DNA from: JACOXT01 sp964372855
GTDB taxonomy: Bacteria > Patescibacteriota > Microgenomatia > Levybacterales > UBA12049
Length of the DNA: 10,432 nt
Direction of reading: 5' to 3'
Assembly: GCA_964372855.1 (NCBI GenBank)
Contig: CAYJRY010000042.1
Coordinates: forward strand, 1 to 10,432
Shown here: positions 1 through 6,535 of the stretch, in pieces
Layout: each line of letters begins with the position of its first letter
Numbering within the stretch: the first letter of the stretch is position 1
Translations under genes and position numbers: made by a program
The notes under the pieces: generated by a model
The model's database searches: none
Told to the model about the DNA's origin: nothing
Seen by the model: the letters and a program-made list of their open reading frames with translations, nothing else

Positions 1-1125
1 ATGCAACCCAGTATCCGAGTTTACTTCGTTTTGAGATTTTGGAACTTCCTCAACCCTTACTGTCCGCACAACTCCCGTATAGTGTCCTAGTGTATTTTCA
101 GCGGTAAATTCATTGAAAAAGTTCTCAATCGCGTTTCTATATCCCAATCTTCTTTGCGCATTTGCTTCCTTATCTGCTACACCAAAAAGTTCCTGTCTAT
201 ATTTCCCCATAAGATCTTCTGGAATTTTTCCGCCCATAGTCTCAATAGCCAAACGAATCTTAAGAAGTGTTCGCATTGCATCTTTATTCCAGAAAAACTC
301 AGGCGTTTTTGTCTCAACTGTCACCCCCAAAGAATCAACTGTTGAGGTTACGCTGCGTATTAGTCCTGCATGCACAACTTCTTTGCCATCACTTTGATAC
401 TCAAGTTTCGGATAACTATGATTAAGCACTGATTCATGAATTGCATCATACCCATCTTTCCCAAATCGATCTATATAGTAATCTTTGTTTTCTTCAATAA
501 ATCTTGCGCTGACAAGAGGATGATCTTTTGACGCCTCAAACCCCTTTGGTGCTTGGGCACAACCAGTTGTATAACCCAAATCATGATCAATCATTACCTG
601 GTGAATTAGTACTTCATCTTTTTGGGAAACGACAAGGCCTTTGTCTCTTAGACTCTCAATCATTTGTTTCGCGAATCGAATATTGCCATTTACAATATGT
701 CGCAGGCCATGATCAGATCCTGAAAATACATCTTTATCACCCATGTGCTGATAAAGCATTTTTAAGGCATTATCCCTAATAAGTTCGTAGGAGGAAGTAA
801 CATTTTCTGTTCCGAATGCTTTTCCATAAAGATTACTAAATTCGGTTATTTCTTGCGTTATTGTGGCAAATTCTTCTTGAGTAAGGTCTCCTTTTTCAAG
901 AAATCCCCTTATTTCTTCATTTACCTTTCCTGCAATTTCAGAATATTCTTGAGGAGTATCATTAATCTCAGCTTTCAAACCAAGTCTAACAACCATCTCT
1001 GTCCCAATAAGGGTGGGGTCAACTAATTTTTTATCTATTTTTTCCTGAAGTTCCTCATATGCCCTGCGTTGAGCTACCTCGTGTTCTAAAGGAGTTTTTT
1101 GGCCTTTGTGGAATTTATTAACCAA
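1..1125 (-). CDS. HD-domain phosphohydrolase, 3' end cut by the window edge
   Basis: The minus frame has no stop from position 1191 down to the left edge, so the protein is truncated C-terminally. An HD metal-dependent phosphohydrolase signature is visible: SDHGLRH (His codons at 711-709 and 699-697), IDHDLGY (the HD pair at 585-580), KDHPLVSARF (His at 522-520), HESVLNHS (His at 438-436 and 420-418) and VDSLGVT (a possible metal-binding Asp at 336-334). Members of this superfamily hydrolyse phosphomonoesters or phosphodiesters such as nucleotides; the substrate cannot be read from this sequence. The start is uncertain. I chose TTG at 1125 because the codons above the first ATG (996) still read as charged helical protein, for example EVAQRRAYEELQEKIDKK. 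Neither start has a good ribosome binding site. Further upstream, two in-frame TAA codons separate it from a possible N-terminal fragment. The HD assignment is fairly sure; the 5' end is not. Confidence 0.7.
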   Translation of the reverse strand, partial: MVNKFHKGQKTPLEHEVAQRRAYEELQEKIDKKLVDPTLIGTEMVVRLGLKAEINDTPQEYSEIAGKVNEEIRGFLEKGDLTQEEFATITQEITEFSNLYGKAFGTENVTSSYELIRDNALKMLYQHMGDKDVFSGSDHGLRHIVNGNIRFAKQMIESLRDKGLVVSQKDEVLIHQVMIDHDLGYTTGCAQAPKGFEASKDHPLVSARFIEENKDYYIDRFGKDGYDAIHESVLNHSYPKLEYQSDGKEVVHAGLIRSVTSTVDSLGVTVETKTPEFFWNKDAMRTLLKIRLAIETMGGKIPEDLMGKYRQELFGVADKEANAQRRLGYRNAIENFFNEFTAENTLGHYTGVVRTVRVEEVPKSQNEVNSDTGLH

Positions 1126-1200
1126 CCCTTCTTTGTATTGATCTTTACAAACTTTTTTTTGATCTCTATGCTCTTTTACTTTTGCTTAATATTCTTCCCT

Positions 1201-1323
1201 TTAATCTATCTTTAACGAACTGCCAATAGACTCTTTTCTAGCTTCCAAAGGCTTATCATTTTGTCTAGCATCAGGCTTGGAGGATAACAAAGGTTTCTCT
1301 AATAATTCTACAGGAGCTTCCAT
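1201..1323 (-). pseudogene. Possible detached N-terminal fragment of the HD-domain gene, or a 40-aa ORF
   Basis: An ATG at 1323-1321 opens a 40-codon ORF starting MEAPVELLEKPLLSSKPD. It ends at TAA (1203-1201), is in the same frame as the HD-domain gene, and is separated from it by only two TAA codons (1203-1201 and 1194-1192). A different minus frame is open across exactly that gap (1237-1169, 23 codons, including VKDRLKGRILSKSK). Two compensating single-base shifts would therefore join both parts into one reading frame. It could be a decayed or mis-assembled 5' end or a genuine short ORF. The Pro/Glu/Lys-rich composition resembles a flexible N-terminus. A plausible promoter lies just upstream. 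Confidence 0.35.
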
Positions 1324-1331
1324 TAAATATT

Positions 1332-1360
1332 AGTGTAGGGAATAAAAATGTTATTTACAA
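1332..1360 (-). promoter_or_regulatory. Candidate sigma-70-type promoter for the HD-domain locus
   Basis: On the minus strand, TTGTAA (1360-1355) and TACACT (1337-1332) match the -35 and -10 consensus at four of six positions each, with a 17-nt spacer. Only 8 nt separate the -10 box from the ATG at 1323, so a transcript from here would be leaderless or nearly so. The sequence is AT-rich, so chance matches are likely. Confidence 0.3.
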
Positions 1361-1366
1361 GAGGTT

Positions 1367-1984
1367 TTACTTCGTATTAAATCTATTCATTGCCCTATCA
1401 AGGCCTTCTTCAAGACTAGTTTGGATTGCATTTGATCCTCTTTTAATAAGCTCTTTTATTTTTCCTTTTTCTGAAGATGTAAAACTCGATAGAACAAAAT
1501 CCTCAACATTCTTTAATTTCGAACTTCGAACTTCGAATTTCAAATTTCTTTCCCCTGTTCCCATTCTAAATCTCCAAAATTTATCTGTTGTTAATAAGGA
1601 TATAATTGACTCAACTCCATGGTGTCCTCCTGCTGCTCCGCCAAACCTAATCTTCATACTGCCTAACGGTAAATCTATGTCATCATGGACAACCCACACA
1701 TCAGGAGATAGTATTTTGTAGTAAGTAGTCAGTAGACTAACGGCAAGGCCTGAATTATTCATGTAAGTTTTTGGTTTGGCAATTATTACTTTTTCCAAAT
1801 CTCCATGTCCGGGTTGCCATTCAATCTGTGCAATTTCACTTTTAAATTTAGAAGAATTTTCCCATACAGTATTTCCAACACTTTCAAAATCCTTGAGGAA
1901 TTTTTCAATTACCATGAATCCTAAGTTATGACGCGTTTTTTCATATTTTTCTCCCGGATTTCCAAGTCCAACAATAAGTTTCAT
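1367..1984 (-). CDS. pth: Peptidyl-tRNA hydrolase
   Basis: This cytosolic enzyme cleaves the ester bond between peptide and tRNA in peptidyl-tRNAs dropped from ribosomes, recycling the tRNA. At 205 aa it is near the usual bacterial length of about 190-200. The family hallmarks are all visible: MKLIVGLGNPG at the N-terminus with Asn9, KTRHNLGF with catalytic His19, KPKTYMNNSG with Asn76, and VVHDDIDLPLG with Asp101 (E. coli Asn10, His20, Asn68 and Asp93). The position of E. coli Asn114 (GHNG) is GHHG here, so His122 replaces that Asn. I chose ATG 1984 because the conserved fold begins there; a TTG at 2023 would add 13 residues without family support. Residues about 147-156 come from a heptanucleotide tandem repeat and form an extra hydrophilic loop before VEDFVLSSF. 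The start lies 42 bp below the endoQ stop, consistent with cotranscription. Confidence 0.95.
   Translation of the reverse strand: MKLIVGLGNPGEKYEKTRHNLGFMVIEKFLKDFESVGNTVWENSSKFKSEIAQIEWQPGHGDLEKVIIAKPKTYMNNSGLAVSLLTTYYKILSPDVWVVHDDIDLPLGSMKIRFGGAAGGHHGVESIISLLTTDKFWRFRMGTGERNLKFEVRSSKLKNVEDFVLSSFTSSEKGKIKELIKRGSNAIQTSLEEGLDRAMNRFNTK
1518..1545. repeat. Heptanucleotide tandem repeat inside pth
   Basis: Four consecutive 7-bp units on the plus strand follow TTCGAAC or TTCGAAT, the last degraded to TTCAAAT. They fall in the pth reading frame at residues about 147-156 (LKFEVRSSK), a position where Pth proteins normally have a short surface loop. Confidence 0.8.
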
Positions 1985-2026
1985 AAACCATTCTATTCTA
2001 GCTTTAACCTCTCTGTTTATCAAGAA

Positions 2027-3403
2027 TCAAAACAATCCCAATTGTTTTTCGCTGTCTTTTTTAACGAAAAACTCTGGTTCTTCTTTCCAAATTCTTACTT
2101 TCCCATACTCCCCATCAAATCCTGGATCTATTTCTATATCCCCTCTTCTTACTTTCAATACTCCCTCAGCTATTTTTCTTCCGAATAATTTCTCTATATC
2201 TGATATTTCAGATTTTAAGAGAATCTGAATTTCTGATCCTAATTTTGTGCACATTTCATCAAATTTTGCCTTAACTTTCTCACTATTTGGAAGTGATTCC
2301 AAACTTTCAGCAATAATTTCAATCAGAGGAACAAGTTTGACATATTTCGGGTGTATCCCTTTAGGATCCTTAATCCATTTCACGCCAAGACCATCAACTT
2401 CTGAGTCTCTTATTTCAAAATCAGCTTTATCATGACTTAGTTGTTGCACTCGAAACATTACCCCTTCAGTGAGCAATCTTTTGCAAGATGGACAGATATT
2501 TCCGTCTTTTTTTATACTAATTGGGCTTTTTTTAATACCACAAAGTCTATGTCCGCTATAATGATACTTCCCCTCTTCTGGATAGAATTCAATTGTATAA
2601 GCAACACGAGGCGAATTTTCCATCTTCCATCTTCCATCTTCCATCTTCATTGGGGCAACTATAGCTTTTCCAATATCTGAATAATTTAGCGTATCTAGAC
2701 TTTTGTCTATACTAAAAACCGTTGCTTCTCTTGCCATTTTAGGGCTTGAGTGTGCATCAGAAAAAGACAAAATAGAGCGATTCTCAAGTTCTGAAATCTG
2801 CCAGTTCATAAGAGGATCTGAGGAAATTCCTGTTTCTATTCCATAAATATATCTACTCAATTCTCTAAAACATTCCTCCAAAGACTCAAATCCAGATGCG
2901 GATCCATAAATACCAAAATGCGGCGTCCAAGCATGGCAAGGAATAAGAATAATTCTTTTATCTATTTCTAAAACAAGCTCCAAAAGATCATGAGAAGTAA
3001 GTCCTATTATTGGACGACCATCAGAGGATAGATTGCATCCTCTTCTTATCAAAACTTGATTAATTTTGTCAGCAATATCTAGACTTGGAATGAATAATAG
3101 ATTATGAATTCTTCTTAATTTTTCTCCCTGTTTATAAATATTCGCAATCTCAGTAGTTAGTATAAATCTAACATTGTCAACTTTTAACTTTTCACTTTGA
3201 ACTTTTAACTTGTAAATTCCCTCACTAGTTTCTTCTAGCTGATTTTTTATTTCCCGAAACCACAAAGGATGCGTCCAATCCGAAGTTGACAAAAGATGTA
3301 TTCCTTTTTTTGCCGCCCATTTTGCCATTTCAGGAAGTATCATTTGTTGAGAAACCGCGCGTGAGTATTTACTATGTAAGTGCAAATCTGCTACAAAGTG
3401 CAT
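2027..3403 (-). CDS. endoQ: Endonuclease Q-like PHP-domain nuclease (TIGR00375-type)
   Basis: EndoQ nicks DNA 5' of deaminated bases (uracil, hypoxanthine, xanthine) and abasic sites; it is known from Thermococcales and a few bacteria. The 458-aa product has the PHP metal-site pattern: ADLHLH (His8, His10), STSDWTHP (Asp42, His45), TTEIANIY (Glu85), IPCHAWTP (His157) and SFSDAHSS (Asp216, His218). A Cys-rich segment follows, with CGI at 288 and CPSC at 304-307, then the family's GFDGEYGK motif near 428-435. The last residues are QLGLF, matching the bacterial sliding-clamp-binding consensus QL(S/D)LF. I chose ATG 3403 because the PHP domain begins at once; an open extension to TTG 3559 runs through a GC-rich hairpin and looks non-coding. 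Two heptanucleotide repeats add residues 64-75 and 252-261. The EndoQ name is by homology pattern and activity is inferred. The stop is TGA. Confidence 0.85.
   Translation of the reverse strand: MHFVADLHLHSKYSRAVSQQMILPEMAKWAAKKGIHLLSTSDWTHPLWFREIKNQLEETSEGIYKLKVQSEKLKVDNVRFILTTEIANIYKQGEKLRRIHNLLFIPSLDIADKINQVLIRRGCNLSSDGRPIIGLTSHDLLELVLEIDKRIILIPCHAWTPHFGIYGSASGFESLEECFRELSRYIYGIETGISSDPLMNWQISELENRSILSFSDAHSSPKMAREATVFSIDKSLDTLNYSDIGKAIVAPMKMEDGRWKMENSPRVAYTIEFYPEEGKYHYSGHRLCGIKKSPISIKKDGNICPSCKRLLTEGVMFRVQQLSHDKADFEIRDSEVDGLGVKWIKDPKGIHPKYVKLVPLIEIIAESLESLPNSEKVKAKFDEMCTKLGSEIQILLKSEISDIEKLFGRKIAEGVLKVRRGDIEIDPGFDGEYGKVRIWKEEPEFFVKKDSEKQLGLF
2621..2648. repeat. Perfect CATCTTC x4 heptamer repeat inside endoQ
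   Basis: Four identical CATCTTC units lie head to tail. On the coding strand they read GAAGATG and give residues 252-261 of EndoQ (MKMEDGRWKM), between the PHP core and the Cys-rich region. Perfect identity suggests recent expansion. Confidence 0.92.
3179..3213. repeat. Degenerate AACTTTT x5 heptamer repeat inside endoQ
   Basis: Five 7-bp units vary around AACTTTT (third unit CACTTTG, last AACTTGT). They encode residues 64-75 of EndoQ (YKLKVQSEKLKV), a charged stretch between the PHP motifs at 42-45 and 85. Confidence 0.8.
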
Positions 3404-3423
3404 ATTTTCTATTTTAACATGAT

Positions 3424-3503
3424 AAAAAAGCTGTCCCACCAAAACGCTCCGTGAGCCGTATTCGAATAGAATTGAAAAGGCGAACGGCAAGTGCGTGTGG
3501 GAC
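3424..3503 (-). promoter_or_regulatory. 71-nt nested hairpin element in the endoQ leader, followed by a U-run
   Basis: Complementary segments nest perfectly: GTCCCAC 3433-3439 with GTGGGAC 3497-3503; ACGC 3444-3447 with GCGT 3493-3496; GCCGT 3455-3459 with ACGGC 3484-3488; TCG 3462-3464 with CGA 3481-3483. That makes 19 base pairs around a 16-nt loop. On the minus strand the outer stem is followed after AGC by six T residues (3429-3424), and endoQ starts 20 nt further on. This fits a terminator/attenuator in the endoQ leader or a small structured RNA with its own terminator. The element is GC-richer than its surroundings, so it may also be a copy of a dispersed repeat. I do not recognise it as a named RNA family. 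Confidence 0.5.
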
Positions 3504-3565
3504 GCGGGAGTATTTGGAGTGAAGATGTAAATCCGCCACAAATTCCATAAAAAAATCAAATATTA

Positions 3566-3601
3566 AAAATAAAATCTCAAATCTTATCTAGCTTGAGATT
3601 T
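3566..3601 (-). terminator. Hairpin across the stop codon of the first four-helix-bundle gene
   Basis: TTGAGATTT (3593-3601) and AAATCTCAA (3572-3580) form a perfect 9-bp inverted repeat with a 12-nt loop containing the stop codon. On the minus strand the stem is followed by TATTTTTAA. The stem is AT-rich and therefore weak, so termination is plausible but not assured. Confidence 0.4.
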
Positions 3602-3940
3602 CTTCATTGTTATAATGCTTGCAGCTAAGATTCGAGCTAATTCATTAGCCTCTAACATTAACTTTTCAGTCATGGAATTATCCATAAGTTCTTTTAGCAA
3701 GTCTAACCAATATATCACCTCGTTTGCACTTTTTAAAGCATTACTATAAAAGTTTATATAATCTTTTCTGCTTGAGGCAGAATTCGCTTCTTTCATATTT
3801 GCTCCTATCGAGCACGAGCTTCTAATTAATTGATCTGCAATAATCCAAAATTGACGTTTGTTAGGAAATGTTTCTGTAAACTTAATGATGTTGACTGAAA
3901 ATTTTAAAGCTATCCTTACGAAATCGTTTTTTGTTTTCAT
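3584..3940 (-). CDS. S23-type four-helix-bundle protein (TIGR02436-like)
   Basis: This 118-aa protein carries the family signature at residues 38-64: QLIRSSCSIGANMKEANSAS followed by SRKDYIN, then NALKSANEVIYWLDLL. The family was first known from intervening sequences in 23S rRNA genes of spirochaetes and is related in fold to Avd of diversity-generating retroelements. Standalone copies are widespread in uncultured bacteria and their role is unresolved. Here there is no rRNA and no reverse transcriptase nearby. The gene sits between endoQ and lig on the same strand, with AAATCTCAA just upstream of its ATG and TTGAGATTT-type sequence at its 3' end. It ends KKSQAR, encoded by an 18-nt sequence also found after the other four-helix-bundle gene in the window. 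The family call is strong; the function is unknown. Confidence 0.85.
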   Translation of the reverse strand: MKTKNDFVRIALKFSVNIIKFTETFPNKRQFWIIADQLIRSSCSIGANMKEANSASSRKDYINFYSNALKSANEVIYWLDLLKELMDNSMTEKLMLEANELARILAASIITMKKSQAR

Positions 3941-3952
3941 CTTTGAGATTTA

Positions 3953-3973
3953 ATTTTTTATTTTTTATTTTGT
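3953..3973. repeat. ATTTTTT-type heptamer repeat at the lig 3' end
   Basis: Three 7-bp units (ATTTTTT twice, then ATTTTGT) span the lig stop codon and supply its last residues (QNKK). They lie 13 bp from the four-helix-bundle start codon. Low complexity makes this instance weaker than the others. Confidence 0.5.
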
Positions 3974-5712
3974 TGCTTGTACATAGAGATTAGCTCTTTT
4001 ACTGTTGTTGAATCTTCTGCGCGTTTATCTCTTCCCCTAAATGAAATTAACCGTGGGAAGCGAAGCGCGTATCCGGGCTCTTTTACACCGTCACTCATGA
4101 CAACGCCTGCTGTGTGAATAGGGCTTCGTGTTATTTCATCAGCTAATACTTCAATAACAATTGAAGGCCGAATCCAAACAGATGGAACAATCAATGAATT
4201 AACTCGTGCTGGTTTATGATCAACTTTTATCTTATCAGCCCTTTTATGGATCTCACGCCATTCCTCATCTGTAAGACCTGTTCCTATCTTTGTAACAGTC
4301 ACAAATTCATCAGATTTATCATCATATAGCCCAACCAATAGTGATCCTGCGCCAAATTCAGTTCTTTTCCCTTTTCCATAAATGTATCCTAAGATAACAC
4401 AATCAACTGTATCATGAAGTTCACCTGCTGAATGCCTCTTAAGCTTTACCCAATTGAAATTACGGCCACCTGCTTCATAAAGCGAGTTAACCCTCTTTAC
4501 CACAACGCCTTCAAGTCCTTTTGATATAGCGTCATCCAGCATCAGCTGAAGCTCGGCAGGGGTATGGAGAATTTTTCCGGGAGATGGGATAAGAATTTCA
4601 TCTGCCAAAACTTTCTTTTTAAGAATCTCCATTCTTTCAACAAGCGGTGCGTCAAGAAGTGATTTTCCATCGACGTACAAAATGTCAAAAACAAATGCTC
4701 TTAAGGGAAGATTTTTTGCTATTTCTTCGATGTTGTGCTTTCTTCTTCTTTTTGTAGTTTCTTGAAAAGGCAGAAATTCTTCTGACTCTTTCTGATATGC
4801 CAAAGCTTCTGTATCCAAAATTACTGTTTTAGCTTTTACTTGCTTGAGTGTTCCAGCTATCAGTTCTGGAAACATGTGGGTCATATTTTCAAGGTTTCTA
4901 GAAAACATGCTCACTTTGTTGCCATCTTTATGAATTTGCACCCTAAACCCATCATATTTAGGCGTTGAATGGATACCCTCATTATTCAATGACATTTTTT
5001 CAAACACTTTCTCAGGAGTAGTGAGCCTCTCGCAAAGTTCAGATCTAATTGGCCTGCCAACAGAAACTTTTAGTTTTTGCACTTCTTCCAATCCTTTGCT
5101 TTTTAAAGTACTTCCAATCAAGCCTAAATCTGATGTTTCGTTATATGCCTTTTCCAAAAGTTTTCTTTTACTCCTGTCTCCAAGAATTGCTAAGGCTAAT
5201 CCATCCAAAACTGTTGGGTCACCAATTCCTAATCTAGTATTTCCAAGAGGAATTCGAACTAAATGCTTGGCGGAAACTGGATCAAGGCTCCTAAGAAGGT
5301 CAGATAAAAGTTTTTGTCTTTTCTCAACCGTCCCCTCGCCAGATGTTTTCGCAATCGCTACTAAAGTATTAAAAACCTCCTCAACGGTAAGCTTTTCGAC
5401 TTTCGTTTTTCGCTTTTCGCTTAGCTGTTGCGCGACCAATCCCATATCACCTAACTTACCATACATTTTTAATACATCTTCTTTTTTTGAATCATACGCA
5501 GCAGCTAAAGCCTGAGCAACATTTTTTTCAGCCATTCCTATCTCAACTGGGGCAAAAAATGGCGCGACTCTTCCTTGGACGAGATAAATAATCTCATCTA
5601 TTTCACTGCTTTTAGCTTTTTTAAAAAGTTCAGAAAGAATATCGATTAAGGCAAGACGAGAGGAGGTTTGTTCTAACTTTTCAAAGTATAATGAAAGTTC
5701 CGAAAATTTCAT
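3958..5712 (-). CDS. lig: ATP-dependent DNA ligase, archaeal type
   Basis: The enzyme seals nicks through an enzyme-AMP intermediate. At 584 aa it has the length and three-part plan of archaeal/eukaryotic-type replicative ligases: an N-terminal DNA-binding region (about 1-215), the adenylation domain (about 216-425) and the OB-fold domain. Nucleotidyltransferase motifs are intact: I PKYDGFR with adenylated Lys252; Ia SRNLENMTHMFPEL (271-284); III AFVFDILYVDG (339-349); IV EGVVVKR (401-407); V WVKLKR (421-426); and the C-terminal RFPRLISFRGRDK (551-563). Most bacteria rely on NAD-dependent LigA, so a full-length ATP ligase suggests an archaeal-like acquisition, as seen in some CPR genomes. A heptamer repeat encodes residues 98-107 (SEKRKTKVEK) in the N-terminal domain. 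ATG 5712 is chosen because MKFSELSLYFEKLE matches the family start. Two tandem hairpins precede it. EndoQ downstream would create nicks that a ligase could eventually seal. Confidence 0.95.
   Translation of the reverse strand: MKFSELSLYFEKLEQTSSRLALIDILSELFKKAKSSEIDEIIYLVQGRVAPFFAPVEIGMAEKNVAQALAAAYDSKKEDVLKMYGKLGDMGLVAQQLSEKRKTKVEKLTVEEVFNTLVAIAKTSGEGTVEKRQKLLSDLLRSLDPVSAKHLVRIPLGNTRLGIGDPTVLDGLALAILGDRSKRKLLEKAYNETSDLGLIGSTLKSKGLEEVQKLKVSVGRPIRSELCERLTTPEKVFEKMSLNNEGIHSTPKYDGFRVQIHKDGNKVSMFSRNLENMTHMFPELIAGTLKQVKAKTVILDTEALAYQKESEEFLPFQETTKRRRKHNIEEIAKNLPLRAFVFDILYVDGKSLLDAPLVERMEILKKKVLADEILIPSPGKILHTPAELQLMLDDAISKGLEGVVVKRVNSLYEAGGRNFNWVKLKRHSAGELHDTVDCVILGYIYGKGKRTEFGAGSLLVGLYDDKSDEFVTVTKIGTGLTDEEWREIHKRADKIKVDHKPARVNSLIVPSVWIRPSIVIEVLADEITRSPIHTAGVVMSDGVKEPGYALRFPRLISFRGRDKRAEDSTTVKELISMYKQQNKK
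5392..5419. repeat. CTTTTCG-type heptamer repeat inside lig
   Basis: Four 7-bp units (CTTTTCG, ACTTTCG, TTTTTCG, CTTTTCG) fall in the N-terminal domain of the ligase and encode residues 98-107, a lysine/glutamate-rich insert. Confidence 0.8.
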
Positions 5713-5726
5713 AAACTAAATTTTCT

Positions 5727-5756
5727 TCTGGCAATACCAGATCTAGCTTCGCTAGA
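5727..5756 (-). promoter_or_regulatory. Two abutting 15-nt hairpins in the lig leader
   Basis: TCTGG-CAATA-CCAGA (5727-5741) and TCTAGC-TTC-GCTAGA (5742-5756) are two perfect stem-loops with no gap between them, ending 14 nt above the lig ATG. No U-run follows on either strand, so they do not look like an intrinsic terminator. They could mask the translation start, stabilise the mRNA or bind a protein. The upstream stretch contains TAATAT as a weak -10-like box. Confidence 0.45.
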
Positions 5757-5804
5757 CAAAATATTAACAAAGTTCTGAAAAAGTCATATGGAAGTTACTG
5801 GCTT

Positions 5805-6473
5805 TTATGTTAATTTCTCCTTTTCTATCGGTTTAAAAATCAATTTTGCCTCAGATTCACCATCGACATTCTTTTGTATTTGCAATTGTAAATGTTCTTT
5901 AAAATCTTGAGCAATAGGAATAGTGCTCAATAATTCAGGTTTAATTTTATCTAATTGCTGATCATCTAATTTTAATAATTCTTTAAGCTTTTCACGAACA
6001 TCAGGTATTTTAAGAACGTCATCATTAGATATCACTTGCAGTTTTTCTTTATCTAAAAGTCTAATACGCCATTCAGGCGTTACGTGCCCATTATCGCCAA
6101 CTGTCGGAAGTTCAATCCAAACTTGTAGTCCCATATCGTAGACATCTAAGAGCCAATTTACGTCAAAGACAAATAGAAATACTCCTTTTATATGCTTTTC
6201 ATCATTAAGTCTTAATCTGGCTTTCCGAACTTCGTCTATTGAACTTTTTTGCTCTTGTAAATAAAGAGGGTCCAAAATTCTCCACTTAGCCACTTCATCT
6301 CCTTCTCGAGCAGCTTGTAAAAAGGGTCGCATTTCTTTAATGTTTATGTTTTTACCACCCTCAGAATTAGATCCAATAAAAGCATCTTCTAAGGGAGACA
6401 AAAGATTATGAAGAATGAAATGGGGAGCTTCTGGTGGAGCTTCAATTTTAGCTATGTCTGTTACGTCTGACAT
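5805..6473 (-). CDS. Hypothetical protein, 222 aa
   Basis: I do not recognise a family. The product is acidic and soluble, with no signal peptide or membrane helix. Visible parts are a Pro/Glu-rich N-terminus (IEAPPEAPHF, 9-18), a central hydrophobic patch that looks like a beta-rich core (HIKGVFLFVFDVNWLLDVYD, 94-113), a WIELPTVGDNG turn (119-129) and a charged helical region (about 152-195). It starts at ATG 6473 without an obvious ribosome binding site. It follows the 159-aa unknown on the same strand after 62 bp and precedes lig by 92 bp. The long stop-free frame and ordinary composition support a real gene; no function can be given. Confidence 0.75.
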   Translation of the reverse strand: MSDVTDIAKIEAPPEAPHFILHNLLSPLEDAFIGSNSEGGKNINIKEMRPFLQAAREGDEVAKWRILDPLYLQEQKSSIDEVRKARLRLNDEKHIKGVFLFVFDVNWLLDVYDMGLQVWIELPTVGDNGHVTPEWRIRLLDKEKLQVISNDDVLKIPDVREKLKELLKLDDQQLDKIKPELLSTIPIAQDFKEHLQLQIQKNVDGESEAKLIFKPIEKEKLT

Positions 6474-6530
6474 AAATGATCTGTATTACATTGCAATACC
6501 CTTATTAACTAGAATAATCTAAAATGATCT
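6474..6530. repeat. Paired AAATGATCT words and small hairpin between the two unknown genes
   Basis: AAATGATCT occurs at 6474-6482 and again at 6522-6530 as a 9-bp direct repeat framing most of the 62-bp gap. Between them GTATT (6483-6487) and AATAC (6495-6499) form a short stem. This could be an operator region for the 222-aa gene, but short AT-rich repeats also arise by chance. Confidence 0.25.
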
Positions 6531-6535
6531 TATTC

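Noticed and set aside
113..779. Plus-strand ORFs in the first 800 bases
   Set aside because: The minus frame through this stretch is continuously open and encodes the HD-domain motifs; the plus ORFs are shadows.
2027..2029. UGA recoded as glycine
   Set aside because: Reading through this TGA would run past the QLGLF end into the pth leader; the stop fits the family's C-terminus, so the standard code applies.
3433..3503. tRNA or signal recognition particle RNA gene
   Set aside because: The folding is a single nested stem without a cloverleaf, and it lacks the conserved SRP loop sequences.
3404..3559. N-terminal extension of EndoQ by 52 residues
   Set aside because: It starts at TTG, runs through the nested hairpin element and has no family support; the PHP domain begins right at ATG 3403.
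3584..3940. Intervening sequence of a 23S rRNA gene
   Set aside because: Although the protein is S23-like, both sides are protein-coding genes and no rRNA sequence is present.
5021..5515. Long plus-strand ORF opposite lig (164 codons)
   Set aside because: It lies wholly opposite the conserved N-terminal and central parts of the ligase, and its product is a Ser/Leu/Phe-rich antisense translation with no motifs.
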